A DNA stretch of 64,000 nucleotides from JBCFBK01 sp038562555 (lineage in GTDB: Bacteria > Bacteroidota > Bacteroidia > Bacteroidales > Prolixibacteraceae). Location of the stretch: NCBI GenBank assembly GCA_038562555.1, contig JBCFBK010000016.1:1-64000 (forward strand), written 5' to 3'. The position numbers and the translations under genes are program-made. Below are positions 55,089-64,000 of this stretch, piece by piece. Within the stretch, counting starts at the first letter, position 1; every line of letters starts with the position of its first letter. The notes beneath the pieces were generated by a model. The model saw only the letters and a program-made list of their open reading frames with translations, did not search any database and was not told the DNA's origin.

Positions 55089-55349
55089 TTATACTTCATC
55101 ATCGTCTTCTTCGTCGTATAAATCTTCCTGGTTTTCAAATTCGTCTTCCAGAAAGTTTTCTGCCTGTTCCAGCAGCGATTTGATCAGTTCCTGAGATTCA
55201 GGTGCCTCACTCAGCCAGTGAATATCCTGATTTGACCAAAAATCTTCGATATCACTTTCCACAATGAATTTTGGTTCTTCCGTATGGACAACATAAATCG
55301 TGTCCGGTGATTCCTGCGAATTGTCAGCAAGCAAAAATTTTGGTAGCAT
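55089..55349 (-). CDS. Small acidic conserved protein
   Basis: An 86-residue protein. The start MLPKFLLADNSQESPDTIYV and the internal HTEEPKFIVE match a small protein family recurrent in Bacteroidetes, whose function is unknown. The C-terminal third is highly acidic (DEFENQEDLYDEEDDDEV), which may bind basic partners. An in-frame codon at 55394 would add an unconserved leader, so ATG 55349 is chosen. A -7 box lies 25 bases upstream. Confidence 0.8.
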   Translation of the reverse strand: MLPKFLLADNSQESPDTIYVVHTEEPKFIVESDIEDFWSNQDIHWLSEAPESQELIKSLLEQAENFLEDEFENQEDLYDEEDDDEV

Positions 55350-55374
55350 AGCTTTTTTGTTTAATTGTTCTGAA

Positions 55375-55382
55375 CAAAAATA
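55375..55382 (-). promoter_or_regulatory. -7 promoter box for the acidic small protein
   Basis: TATTTTTG on the - strand, exact consensus, about 25 bases upstream of ATG 55349. Confidence 0.45.
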
Positions 55383-55439
55383 GGTAAAAACCAATTCAAA
55401 AGCTTATTTTTCGGGTGAAATTTGTGTAAAAAGAATTCT

Positions 55440-57119
55440 ATGAACAAATTGAACGGGTATCTTTCATGGGTTGACGGTCACCTTGGCGGAAGTGACTGGT
55501 TTGTTTATCTCCTCCTGGGAACAGGATTTTTTTTTACGATCTACCTGAAATTTCCGCAATTAAGATATTTGAAATATTCGCTCAGGATTGTTCGTGGCAA
55601 GTTTGACCGCGCCGGTGATGTGGGCGACACCACGCATTTTCAGGCCCTGGCTACAGCTCTGTCGGGGACGGTGGGTACGGGGAATATAGCCGGAGTGGCT
55701 TTGGCTATTCATCTGGGAGGACCGGCAGCACTTTTCTGGATGCTGGTGACTGCCCTGATTGGCATGACAACCAAATTTGTTGAAGTCACACTTTCGCATA
55801 AATACCGGGAAAAAACAGCCGACGGAACGATGGCCGGCGGACCGATGTACTATATGAGAAACCGCCTTGGACTGCGTTGGATGGCAATTATTTTTGCAGT
55901 GGCGACCATTTTTTCTTCATTCGGAACAGGAAACCTGCCTCAGATTAATTCCATTTCAAATGCCGTTTTTACGACTTTCGGCATCAGCAAACTGTTAACG
56001 GGTCTGGTTCTGGCAGTACTTTTAGGATTTGTGATCATAGGTGGCATAAAACGGATTGCCCGCGTTTCCTCCAGGTTGGTTCCGATCATGGCCTTGATTT
56101 ATTTTGCCGGATCGCTGACGGTGATCATTTATAATTACCAGAATCTGATACCTGCCTTTGTTTCCATGTTTCGCGATGTTTTTACCGGTACTGCTGCTGT
56201 CGGCGGTTTTCTGGGAGCAGGATTTTCGTTCGCCTTTAACCGGGGAGTTAACCGCGGGCTGTTTTCTAATGAGGCAGGGCAGGGGTCGGCTCCGATTGCA
56301 CATGCCGCTGCGCGGGCTCATGAACCGGTTTCGGAAGGGCTGGTTGCTTTGCTGGAGCCCTTTATTGATACCGTAATCATTTGTATGCTAACCGGCATGG
56401 TTATTCTCTCGTCGGGCGTATGGAATGAGAAATTTGAGAATCAGTTTCAGCGTGCTGATTTACGGATTTTAGCGTCAGCATACGATGACTCCCGTGCGGA
56501 AGATCAGCATAAACTATACGAATTTTTACTTGGAAAGAACCAGCTTCCGCTATATTCGGGCGAGATAACCGTTGAGAAGGGGCAGATCAGGGATGCTGTG
56601 ACGGTTATTCATTCACGGTCGGTTGCAGAAGACATTCAGGTATTCTCGGGTACAACACCCTATTCCGGCAAGGTCGGAATCCGAAACGGCGCGGTAACCG
56701 GAAATGAACAGATCGTTTTTAAAGGGAAATCGTTAATTCACAGCGCTCCGCTGACAACGGAAGCATTCACGAAAAGTTGGTTTGGGAACTACGGAAAATA
56801 CATTGTGGCCATCGGCTTATTGCTGTTCGCCTTTTCCACTGCCATTTCGTGGTCTTATTACGGAGACCGGGCGGTTACCTTCCTTTTCGGCCCGAAAGCG
56901 GTTATTTATTACCACATACTTTATGTCATCGGTTTCTTCTTTGCCTCATTTACCGATACCACGCTCATCTGGACATTCTCCGGGATCACCATAGCGCTGA
57001 TGACCATACCCAATTTAATTGGTATCCTGTTGCTGAGAAAAGAGATGAAGACAGAGGTTAAAAGCTTCTGGAAGGAATATGCCATGCGTTTTCCGGATGA
57101 AAAAGCCCCGGTTGATTAA
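55440..57119 (+). CDS. AGCS-family sodium:alanine symporter
   Basis: A 559-residue inner-membrane carrier. ATALSGTVGTGNIAGVALAI (72-91) and FGTGNLPQINSI are typical of the AGCS family, as are GFSFAFNRGVNRGLFSNEAG (261-280) and the GLVALLEPFIDTVIIC helix. Between the helix ending near residue 328 and the next helix (from about 452) lies a soluble insert of about 110 residues (about 330-437). Helices resume with AIGLLLFAFSTAISWSYYG. Alanine, glycine or related amino acids would be imported with sodium. ATG 55440 is preferred over the in-frame TTG at 55422. Confidence 0.9.
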   Translation: MNKLNGYLSWVDGHLGGSDWFVYLLLGTGFFFTIYLKFPQLRYLKYSLRIVRGKFDRAGDVGDTTHFQALATALSGTVGTGNIAGVALAIHLGGPAALFWMLVTALIGMTTKFVEVTLSHKYREKTADGTMAGGPMYYMRNRLGLRWMAIIFAVATIFSSFGTGNLPQINSISNAVFTTFGISKLLTGLVLAVLLGFVIIGGIKRIARVSSRLVPIMALIYFAGSLTVIIYNYQNLIPAFVSMFRDVFTGTAAVGGFLGAGFSFAFNRGVNRGLFSNEAGQGSAPIAHAAARAHEPVSEGLVALLEPFIDTVIICMLTGMVILSSGVWNEKFENQFQRADLRILASAYDDSRAEDQHKLYEFLLGKNQLPLYSGEITVEKGQIRDAVTVIHSRSVAEDIQVFSGTTPYSGKVGIRNGAVTGNEQIVFKGKSLIHSAPLTTEAFTKSWFGNYGKYIVAIGLLLFAFSTAISWSYYGDRAVTFLFGPKAVIYYHILYVIGFFFASFTDTTLIWTFSGITIALMTIPNLIGILLLRKEMKTEVKSFWKEYAMRFPDEKAPVD

Positions 57120-57134
57120 ATTTTTATCGGTCGA

Positions 57135-57168
57135 TTTGGTTAAAACGACGTTCAGGTTAATATTTTTG
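57135..57168 (+). promoter_or_regulatory. Bacteroidetes promoter (TTTG and TATTTTTG)
   Basis: -33 TTTG at 57135-57138 and -7 TATTTTTG at 57161-57168, spacer 22 bases, 38 bases before the response regulator start. Confidence 0.5.
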
Positions 57169-57206
57169 TTAAATTCGGTCCTCGATTATTAGCTCACGAA
57201 AAGGAA

Positions 57207-57602
57207 ATGACAACTGAGACTGACTTATCAAATTTAAGCCTGCTGGTGGCGGACGATAATCCTGTAAATCGCCGCATAGTTACCTTGCTGCTAAAGGGAC
57301 ACCTGCGTGAGGTTGACGTTGCTTTTAATGGTTCGGAAGCACTTTCCAAATTCATGCAGAAACCCTATGACGTTATTTTAATGGACATCAATATGCCTGA
57401 CATGAACGGCTATGAAGCAACGGCTGCAATACGGATGTATGAGGCAAAAAACTTCCGCCACAAAAAATCAGTCATTATCGCCCTGACGGCCAGCGAGGAA
57501 GGTGAAGTGATTGCCAATTGTTACGATTCGGGGATGGACGCCTATCTCGGAAAGCCATTTCTGGTTCAACAGCTTTTTGAGCTCATTAAGAAGCTGGTAT
57601 AG
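57207..57602 (+). CDS. Single-domain response regulator
   Basis: A 131-residue receiver domain without output domain. The acidic pocket is VADDN (14-18), the phospho-acceptor Asp60 lies in VILMDINMPDMNG, and the Thr and Lys of the active site are in IALTASEEG and LGKPF. The form resembles receivers of hybrid kinases or CheY-like relay proteins. It would pass a phosphoryl group to an unlinked partner. The CBS-kinase at 51128 is one possible source, but there is no direct link. A promoter lies 38 bases upstream. Confidence 0.88.
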   Translation: MTTETDLSNLSLLVADDNPVNRRIVTLLLKGHLREVDVAFNGSEALSKFMQKPYDVILMDINMPDMNGYEATAAIRMYEAKNFRHKKSVIIALTASEEGEVIANCYDSGMDAYLGKPFLVQQLFELIKKLV

Positions 57603-57640
57603 AGCACAGCGGAAACCGGAGAACGGAAAACGGGTTTTTC
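57603..57640. repeat. Dispersed repeat, CGGAAACCGG module
   Basis: GCGGAAACCGGAGAACGG followed by AAAACGGG. The unit matches the modules at 7284-7310, 8555-8570, 15130-15151 and 60149-60175. Confidence 0.5.
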
Positions 57641-57644
57641 TTCT

Positions 57645-57652
57645 TATTTTTG
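57645..57652 (+). promoter_or_regulatory. -7 promoter box for mutS2
   Basis: TATTTTTG, exact consensus, 15 bases before ATG 57668. Confidence 0.5.
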
Positions 57653-57667
57653 CCCGAGGAAAAAGCT

Positions 57668-60145
57668 ATGACAAAAATTTATCCTGACAATTTTGAAGCC
57701 AAGATCGGGTTTGACCGGATCCGTGAAATTCTAAAGGGCAACTGCCTGAGTTCGATGGGGCAGGACAAGGTGGATGAAATTATTTTTTATGCCGACCAGG
57801 ATCGTATCCTGTTTGAGCTCTCCGCCACGGAAGAATTTTCACGGCTGATTGCAGAAAACGACGGTTTTCCGACCAGTTATTATTTTGACCTGCGTCCGGC
57901 ACTTGCAAAGATTAAGACGGAAGGCCGCTTTCTGGAGGTACAGGAGCTTTTTGATCTTAAGCGCTCACTTGAAACCATTACGGCGATTGTCCGCTATTTA
58001 ACGGGCCAGCAGGAAGAACGGTATGCGACGCTGAAACAACTGCTTGGGCGCGTGCAGGTTTTTCCCTATATTAAGGAGCGGATCGATCAGATTCTTTCAC
58101 CCTTTGGCAAGATCAAAGATCAGGCTTCGTCTGAACTGGCCAGGATCAGGCGGGAATTACAGACAAAGCAAAATCATGTTTCAAAACGTTTGCACAGTAT
58201 CTTAAAGGAAGCGCAGCGCGAGGGACTGGTGGAGGAAGATGCTTCTGTTTCGGTGCGTGATGGTCGTCCGGTTATTCCCATTGCGTCGGGACTGAAACGA
58301 AAGATCAGCGGTATCATTCATGATGAATCGGCTACAGGAAAAACGTCATTTATTGAGCCGGCCGAGGTCGTTGAACTAAACAATGAAATCCGGGAACTGG
58401 AGTATGCCGAGAAGCGGGAGATCGTGCGGATCCTGATCGAATTTTCGAACGATATCAGGCCTTATCTCTACGAACTGATGGCGTTATATGATTTTCTAGG
58501 GCTGATCGATTTTTTAAGGGCAAAGGCTGTTTTGGGTTTACGCATGGGAGCGATCAGACCGGCAATCAGCGACACGCCCCTGCTTGACTGGAAGAGGGCT
58601 GTCCACCCGCTGCTGAAATTCAGCCTTGAACGGGAGAAACGCAGCGTTGTTCCGCTGGATATCCGGCTGACGCCGGAAAAGCATATTCTGATGATTTCAG
58701 GACCTAATGCGGGGGGCAAATCAGTCTGCCTGAAAACGGTAGGCCTGCTGCAGTACATGTTGCAGTGCGGACTCCTGATACCGGTTGACGAGACCAGTGA
58801 GGCGGGAATTTTCGAGCATATCTTTATCGATATCGGTGATGAACAGTCGATCGAGAATGACCTGAGTACCTACAGTTCACACCTGATGAACATGAAGTTC
58901 TTCCTGAAACATGCCCATAACCGCACCTTGGTGCTGATCGATGAATTCGGAACCGGCACCGAGCCCATGCTGGGCGGAGCCATTGCCGAAGCGATACTCG
59001 ATCAGTTGAGCAAACAGGGAACCTTTGGTGTGATTACCACGCATTATACCAACCTGAAACATTTTGCCTCTTCGGCCGAAGGGATCGAAAACGGGGCCAT
59101 GATGTATGATGCCAATCGTATGGAACCGCTTTTTCAACTGGAAACGGGAAAGCCGGGAAGTTCTTTTGCCTTTGAAATTGCCCGCAAAATCGGCATGCCG
59201 GAATCCATTCTTCAGGAAGCCACCAATAAGATCGGGAAGGATCATATTAACTTTGACAAGCACCTGCGCGATATCCTGCGCGACAAGAGGTATTGGGAAG
59301 CAAAGCGACAGCGGATCAGGCAGGTTGAGAAGACGTTGGATGAAGTCGCTGAAAAGTATGAAGCCGATTTGAACAAGCTGAATGAGCAGCGAAAGCAAAT
59401 CCTGGGCGACGCTAAGTCGGAGGCTGAAAAAATCCTGTCGGAGGCGAATAAAACCGTCGAAAATACCATCCGCGAAATCCGGGAAAATCAGGCTGAAAAG
59501 GAGAAGACACGGGCTATTCGCCAGGAATTGGATACCTTTCGTGAAGAGATAGTCCAGGCGGGATCAACCGATGACGAATGGATTAAAAGCAAGATCGAAA
59601 AGCTCAGGCAAAAAAAGGAAAAACGACAAGTGAAGGTTGAGCCGGTGAAAAAAGAAACTATTCCGGAAAAAGATAAAGAGCTTGAACCAGGCGACCTGGT
59701 CCGCATAAAAGAACAGGGAACAATTGGGGAAATTCTGGAAGTGGGAGAGAAGAACGTCATTGTTGCATTCGGACAACTGCGCACGTCGGTCAGCCGCAGC
59801 AAACTTGAACGGATCAGTAACAATGAGGCAAAAAAGGAGCTGCGTGGAACAAACCGCACCCGGGCTAACATTAACCGGGATATTTCGGAAAAGAAACTGA
59901 ATTTTAAAGCGGAAATCGATATTCGCGGACAGCGGGCAGAAGAAGCCATTGGCCTGATTCAGGCATTCGTTGACGAAGCGGTTATGCTCGATGTGCGGGA
60001 GCTTCGCATTTTGCACGGGAAAGGAACAGGAATCCTGAAAGAAATGATCCGTAATTACCTGAAATCGGACCCGGTAGTCAAGTCATTCCGGGATGAGCAT
60101 GTCCAGTTTGGCGGCGCCGGCATCACCATTGTTGAACTGGGATAG
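57668..60145 (+). CDS. mutS2: MutS2 family protein with Smr domain
   Basis: An 825-residue ATPase. Residues about 1-300 form the MutS core (clamp and lever helices). The ATPase has Walker A ISGPNAGGKS, Walker B LVLIDEFGTGTEP and the ITTHYTNLKHF signature. A long coiled coil (about 510-640) follows. The C-terminal Smr domain has IDIRGQRAEEAIG and LRILHGKGTGILKE. MutS2 acts on recombination intermediates or collided ribosomes and lacks the mismatch-recognition domain. The in-frame TTG at 57650 lies within the -7 box, so ATG 57668 is the start. Confidence 0.95.
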   Translation: MTKIYPDNFEAKIGFDRIREILKGNCLSSMGQDKVDEIIFYADQDRILFELSATEEFSRLIAENDGFPTSYYFDLRPALAKIKTEGRFLEVQELFDLKRSLETITAIVRYLTGQQEERYATLKQLLGRVQVFPYIKERIDQILSPFGKIKDQASSELARIRRELQTKQNHVSKRLHSILKEAQREGLVEEDASVSVRDGRPVIPIASGLKRKISGIIHDESATGKTSFIEPAEVVELNNEIRELEYAEKREIVRILIEFSNDIRPYLYELMALYDFLGLIDFLRAKAVLGLRMGAIRPAISDTPLLDWKRAVHPLLKFSLEREKRSVVPLDIRLTPEKHILMISGPNAGGKSVCLKTVGLLQYMLQCGLLIPVDETSEAGIFEHIFIDIGDEQSIENDLSTYSSHLMNMKFFLKHAHNRTLVLIDEFGTGTEPMLGGAIAEAILDQLSKQGTFGVITTHYTNLKHFASSAEGIENGAMMYDANRMEPLFQLETGKPGSSFAFEIARKIGMPESILQEATNKIGKDHINFDKHLRDILRDKRYWEAKRQRIRQVEKTLDEVAEKYEADLNKLNEQRKQILGDAKSEAEKILSEANKTVENTIREIRENQAEKEKTRAIRQELDTFREEIVQAGSTDDEWIKSKIEKLRQKKEKRQVKVEPVKKETIPEKDKELEPGDLVRIKEQGTIGEILEVGEKNVIVAFGQLRTSVSRSKLERISNNEAKKELRGTNRTRANINRDISEKKLNFKAEIDIRGQRAEEAIGLIQAFVDEAVMLDVRELRILHGKGTGILKEMIRNYLKSDPVVKSFRDEHVQFGGAGITIVELG

Positions 60146-60148
60146 GCC

Positions 60149-60218
60149 AACGGAGAATGGAGACCGGAGGCCGGAAGACTAACAACTAATTACTTATGAC
60201 TTACGACTAATGACTTAC
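60149..60218. repeat. Dispersed repeat encoding a symporter C-terminus
   Basis: AACGGAGAATGGAGACCGGA and GGCCGGAAG, followed by AACAACTAATTACTTATGAC and TTACGACTAATGACTTAC. On the - strand the last part encodes SKSLVVSHK and the stop of the symporter at 60190. Confidence 0.6.
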
Positions 60219-61539
60219 TGAATCTTAAAAGAGAAAAGTTGACGGCGAAGGCTGCGATGATTATCCAGTTTCCCCAGGAAAAGCCATAACTGTCGATTAG
60301 TATCTTTCCGGCCAGGGCAATAGCTCCGCCGGTAATCATAGCCGGTACACCCATTTGTTTGTTCACTTTCATGTTCGACAGCGCTGCGATCAGCGGCACA
60401 ATAAAAGCGCCTGAATAAACGGCCAGGGCCAGCAGCAACATGCCGATGATGGAGGTGATTTTCAGGGCAACAAACATACTGATTATTCCGATCAGAATGA
60501 TGAAAAGCCGTGTATGGGCCAGTGATTTCTTATTGTCGATGTTGCCTGACAACAGTTCAGTTAAGATGATCGATGCACTAAGCAGCGTGGTATCGGCCGA
60601 TGACAGTACGGCTGACAGCAGTGCCGCAGCCATCAGTCCCACGGCCCAGCCGGGCAGGTAAAAGGCAATCAGCTCGATCAGGGCTACTGATCCGTGCAGC
60701 GCTTCAGCCGGAAGGTTCTCATGGGCAAATACGCCCAGATAGGTGAGCACAAATGCAAAGGGGATCAGTATGGCGGCCACCAGGATCACGCTCTTACGGG
60801 CTGTCGACTCATCTCTGGCGCAGAATACCCGCGAATAGATATCGGGCCCCACCACAAAGGTGCTTGAAAAGGTCAAAACGAGGATCAACAGGTCGATCGT
60901 TCCGAATTTGTCATTAAAGGGGAATGAACCCGTCAGCGATGAAACGCGGGTCTCCGGCAGCCAACTCAGGAAGAGGGCGCAGATGACAATGCCGACAAGG
61001 ATCACAATGGCCTGAAAGAAATCCGTTTTCAGAATGGAAATTTGTCCGCCAATCAGCGTATAGCCGATAAAAACCAGGCCTGAAAGCAATACGCCCGATT
61101 CGTAGGGAAGTTCAAAAATGCTGAACAGGATTTTTGCCGCTGCCACAATCTGGGCGGCCACGATCCCGGTCCAGGCAAGAGGAATAATGACCGAAGCTGA
61201 TTTTCGTGCCGTTTCGCCGTAAAAGCGACCCACCATGTCGGTCAGGGTATATTTCCCCAAACGGCTTACCTTGCGTACCAGGGGAACCAGCAACCAAAGG
61301 CCAAAGGAAGCTGCAAGCAGGTACCATGCTGCCGCCCATCCCTGCGAAACTGCCAGATTGGTCGTTCCGAGCACGGCCGACCCACCCAGGATCGTGGCCA
61401 ACAGACTTCCTGAAATCTGAAGCACGCCGTTTCTTTTTCCTGCAATGAAATAATCGGTCGGGGTTTTCACCCGAAACGCCGACCAGATGCCTATGGCCAG
61501 CAGTCCGATGCCGTACAGAATGAGAATAGTGATTTGCAT
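60190..61539 (-). CDS. Sodium:solute symporter (SSS family)
   Basis: A 449-residue inner-membrane symporter with about 12-13 helices. SSS marks are TPTDYFIAGKRNGVLQISGS and LATILGGSAVLGTTNLAVSQ near the N-terminus, YTLTDMVGRFYGETARK, and VVGPDIYSRVFCARDEST. The group resembles symporters for organic acids or vitamins as much as sugars, so the substrate is open. The chain is shorter than the other two SSS proteins in this window. The last about 9 residues come from a dispersed repeat. It is convergent with mutS2. Confidence 0.85.
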   Translation of the reverse strand: MQITILILYGIGLLAIGIWSAFRVKTPTDYFIAGKRNGVLQISGSLLATILGGSAVLGTTNLAVSQGWAAAWYLLAASFGLWLLVPLVRKVSRLGKYTLTDMVGRFYGETARKSASVIIPLAWTGIVAAQIVAAAKILFSIFELPYESGVLLSGLVFIGYTLIGGQISILKTDFFQAIVILVGIVICALFLSWLPETRVSSLTGSFPFNDKFGTIDLLILVLTFSSTFVVGPDIYSRVFCARDESTARKSVILVAAILIPFAFVLTYLGVFAHENLPAEALHGSVALIELIAFYLPGWAVGLMAAALLSAVLSSADTTLLSASIILTELLSGNIDNKKSLAHTRLFIILIGIISMFVALKITSIIGMLLLALAVYSGAFIVPLIAALSNMKVNKQMGVPAMITGGAIALAGKILIDSYGFSWGNWIIIAAFAVNFSLLRFSKSLVVSHK

Positions 61540-61754
61540 CCGGGCATTTTAAAATCCGTAATGGCAAAAATAGAAAAAATTATCAGGCCATACGAGTTCT
61601 TCCATCCGGCGGGTAACGATTGCGGGTATCCGTGTCGCTGCGGAATCATATGTGAAATCACTGTGAAGACTTCAATCTTTTGCGCTTCATTCGTGTTTAT
61701 TTTAAAAGAATTTGAGACCTTTATGAAAGAATAAAGGACATTAAACAGATTGTC

Positions 61755-64000
61755 ATGAAGAAAACTTTTGGAGCGGGTATCGATCTGGCTAAAGACGCCA
61801 AAAATAACAAAACAATCATTCAGTATATCAATTTAAAGTTGGCGGCTCTGGGGCAACCGTGGTACCAGGATGACCGTTCGGCCCAGTTTCTTGAAATTGC
61901 AGCTCCCCTGCTCAGTAATTATAAGGAACAGTCGCGCTTACTGTTAAATTATTTACCTCCCATTGGAAACCGGGTCCAGCAATTTTTGGCCGACTACCTG
62001 GGCGACCTGCCGGAAATGCAGGAGATTTTCCTGCCGCGAAATGCATTCGTGCTTGATACGCACGGCCTTGCCCGGATGATGTCGACTCCTCCGCACACCG
62101 CCATGTATGAAACCGATATTGTGAAGACCTACCGGACATCTCAGGGGATCCTGCATAATCCTAAAAGTGATAAACGAACCACCAAAGGGGTATTTCACAT
62201 ATGCGAAGGCGGTCTTCCCGTCCCCAACGATAAAAAAGCTGTTCCGAAAGTTACCTTTGCGCGCCTGTTAAAAGCGGCTGTTAACCCGCCGAAGGAGTTA
62301 ATGAGGCTGCCATTCACCTCAGGCGAGATTGAGCAGGCCGAATTGTTCGTCAGTCTTTTGTTGCGTCCGGTGGTGGTTCCGGAGGTCAAGGGAATTATCG
62401 CGGAAAAATCGATGGAGATCTGTTTTATTGCTCCGGGCAACCTGATTGGTAATCTGGATTTTGTGGAGTCCATTTTCGGGAATGCCGGTGATCCGTATTT
62501 GCCGGAGAACGATGCGGCCCTGAATGCTGAAAACTGGACCGGGCATTCCGGTTGCGTTATTCTGGCTACCCACCTGACCGGTATGAAAAAGAAAGATCTC
62601 GGGCTTCCGCCTTTCGATCAGGCAACCGAGCGGCAACGGCGCGACGGGATGTGCTGGAAAAGTGAAGATGAACTTTATAATGACGGCAATGCCTTTAAAG
62701 TCACTGCCCGCGATGAGCGCGGCGTGGTGGTCACCATCATTGCCGATAACTATTTTGGCTATTGCAAAAAGGAGGTCAAGACCCAGATCAGTTATTCGGC
62801 CAACCTCTATGGTCTGGCCGAAGAAGAACATGCCGGCGGGGCGCTGGCCTTTCCATCGTATGACCTGGGCGAACGGTTTCATGCCGACGACAGGTTGCCC
62901 AAAAACGGATTGACCTTCGCGAAAATGACCGAATTATTCGGCGATATGATGAAGATCCAGCCCGAAGGATACGGGATCGACCGAAAATACAGCCAGATTA
63001 TCTACGTGCCTGAAGATGCGGAGTTTAATGTGTTTGAGCAAACTGTTACCTGGACTTCCGAAGGGAAAAGGCAATCGATCCGGTTGGCGCCTTCATTCTA
63101 CTATGTTTTCCCGTCAGGATATAAAGTGGAGATGCGGAAGCGCCTGAATGGCAAGCGCTGGCACCTGACCGGCACCGCTGCCGAGGGGACTTTCTGCCAC
63201 AAGCCCTGTACCGTCTCAGGAGGAGGGAAGTCGGAGATTTCAAAGTCGATTAAAGATGCCATGATCCAGGGGTCGGTCATTGTTGCCGATTTACCTCGGG
63301 AGCTTGATCAGGTGGAAGAAATCATGAACAAGGACTTCTCGAACCGTTTTAAGGTTCCGGTGGTTTATACGGTCCCCTCGCGAAAAATCCTTGATCCGAG
63401 ACGAACATTGGGTTCCGTGATCAAGTTGCTGACTCCGTCGGACGAGTATACCGATGAGTACAACCAGTGGCTGCGGTCGGTTCCCGAGCGGATCAAGGAT
63501 CTGATCTATATTGTAAAGCGCCGTTATCACAACGAATGGGACCAGCACTGGCGCGATTATTTTTCGGTTGACCGGATTAACGGGATTCCGGGAAATGAGC
63601 TGAAATTTCAAAACCTGAAGCTGATCACCAATTACCTCCGGGTTGGCCATGATACCGATAATTCATGGCGTATTTTCCAGTTGCGGCAGGATTTCTATCC
63701 GGCCGAAAAAGTACAGACGGAGGATGATATTACGGCGTCGATTGTGCTGAAGTCGGAGCAGTTGACCGGACTGAACCCGGCGTATCATAACCCGGCGGTG
63801 AAGCTGCTGATTAATTGCGAGGCCCGTTTGTTCCAGCGTCCCGACGATTGTGTGATCAAGGGCTATGACAAGCAGGCTGAAAAGGACCTGTCGTCACCCA
63901 ACACCTTCCTGTCGAACTTTGAGCCGCTTACGCGCAAGGAAGTCGTGAAAATCAAAGAAGATACCATCGGCTTTGATTACTATACCGCCCCTGTAAAGGA
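61755..64000 (+). CDS. Large PEP-carboxykinase-like protein, 5' part only
   Basis: The frame is open from ATG 61755 to the right edge, giving 748 residues without a stop. It begins MKKTFGAGIDLAKDAKNNK. Residues 486-494 read TVSGGGKSE, a P-loop-like turn placed as the kinase loop of PEP carboxykinases. WTGHSGCVILATHLTG and AGGALAFPSYDLG are further recognisable parts. The size (over 748 residues) fits the large pyrophosphate-dependent PEP carboxykinases better than the 540-residue ATP type. Such enzymes interconvert oxaloacetate and PEP. The assignment comes from motif recall, not alignment, and is moderate. The 215-base gap upstream shows no gene. Confidence 0.6.
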   Translation, partial: MKKTFGAGIDLAKDAKNNKTIIQYINLKLAALGQPWYQDDRSAQFLEIAAPLLSNYKEQSRLLLNYLPPIGNRVQQFLADYLGDLPEMQEIFLPRNAFVLDTHGLARMMSTPPHTAMYETDIVKTYRTSQGILHNPKSDKRTTKGVFHICEGGLPVPNDKKAVPKVTFARLLKAAVNPPKELMRLPFTSGEIEQAELFVSLLLRPVVVPEVKGIIAEKSMEICFIAPGNLIGNLDFVESIFGNAGDPYLPENDAALNAENWTGHSGCVILATHLTGMKKKDLGLPPFDQATERQRRDGMCWKSEDELYNDGNAFKVTARDERGVVVTIIADNYFGYCKKEVKTQISYSANLYGLAEEEHAGGALAFPSYDLGERFHADDRLPKNGLTFAKMTELFGDMMKIQPEGYGIDRKYSQIIYVPEDAEFNVFEQTVTWTSEGKRQSIRLAPSFYYVFPSGYKVEMRKRLNGKRWHLTGTAAEGTFCHKPCTVSGGGKSEISKSIKDAMIQGSVIVADLPRELDQVEEIMNKDFSNRFKVPVVYTVPSRKILDPRRTLGSVIKLLTPSDEYTDEYNQWLRSVPERIKDLIYIVKRRYHNEWDQHWRDYFSVDRINGIPGNELKFQNLKLITNYLRVGHDTDNSWRIFQLRQDFYPAEKVQTEDDITASIVLKSEQLTGLNPAYHNPAVKLLINCEARLFQRPDDCVIKGYDKQAEKDLSSPNTFLSNFEPLTRKEVVKIKEDTIGFDYYTAPVK

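Overview
The window looks like chromosomal DNA from a member of the Bacteroidetes, most likely a Bacteroidales-like lineage. Supporting signs are many TAnnTTTG (-7) promoter boxes, starts that mostly lack Shine-Dalgarno sequences, a GH92 mannosidase, an Smr-tailed MutS2, a dipeptidyl peptidase IV, a DUF4293 protein and the order thrS-infC-rpmI-rplT. There are no insertion sequences, phage genes, rRNAs or CRISPR arrays. One tRNA-Leu(CAG) is present.

1-18.7 kb is a carbohydrate-use region. On the + strand lie the 3' end of a large unknown protein, a DUF1349 protein, a LacI regulator, a ROK sugar kinase, a GmhA-like SIS protein, an MFS sugar carrier, a PfkB-HAD fusion, a protein distantly like deoxyhypusine synthase, an AGE-family epimerase, a sodium:solute symporter and a secreted GH92 enzyme. 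On the - strand lie a DapA/NAL-family aldolase, a second sodium symporter and a secreted BNR sialidase-like protein. An AraC regulator follows on the + strand. Together they suggest uptake and breakdown of host-type glycans, possibly including sialic acid, but several steps cannot be assigned to a known pathway.

18.7-31.4 kb is the most unusual part. Two ABC transporter operons diverge from a common control region at 23.9-24.2 kb. The left one encodes a giant fusion of polar-amino-acid-type binding lobes with a permease, a GlnQ-type ATPase with a C-terminal domain resembling the RsbW/SpoIIAB ATPase fold, and a membrane-anchored TrpX-like binding protein. The right one encodes a tandem TrpX-like binding protein, a STAS-domain protein, a permease and an ATPase. 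A convergent gene encodes a second STAS protein carrying the same unknown middle domain plus a complete aminoglycoside-phosphotransferase-like kinase. This reads as transporters wired to a partner-switching (STAS / anti-sigma-like) signalling module, and I know of no described system with this composition.

31.7-45.5 kb holds an anchored periplasmic protein, a CsbD-like protein, a D-cysteine desulfhydrase-like enzyme, tRNA-Leu, an orphan class 1 isoprenoid-synthase-like protein, DPP IV, an outer membrane protein, the thrS-infC-rpmI-rplT translation operon (infC apparently starts at ATC behind a perfect Shine-Dalgarno), and a fructosamine kinase with an SIS protein.

45.5-64 kb is mostly housekeeping and signalling: a NarL/NarX-type two-component pair, an AddA-like helicase-nuclease, DUF4293, a soluble CBS-histidine kinase with a small partner, Tex, an acidic small protein, an AGCS symporter, a single-domain response regulator, MutS2, a third sodium symporter and the start of a large PEP-carboxykinase-like protein that runs off the window.

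Two features cut across regions. A mosaic of short dispersed repeats fills many intergenic spaces and even encodes the C-termini of three genes. Three convergent gene pairs between 13.9 and 29.2 kb each overlap by exactly four bases through back-to-back stop codons.
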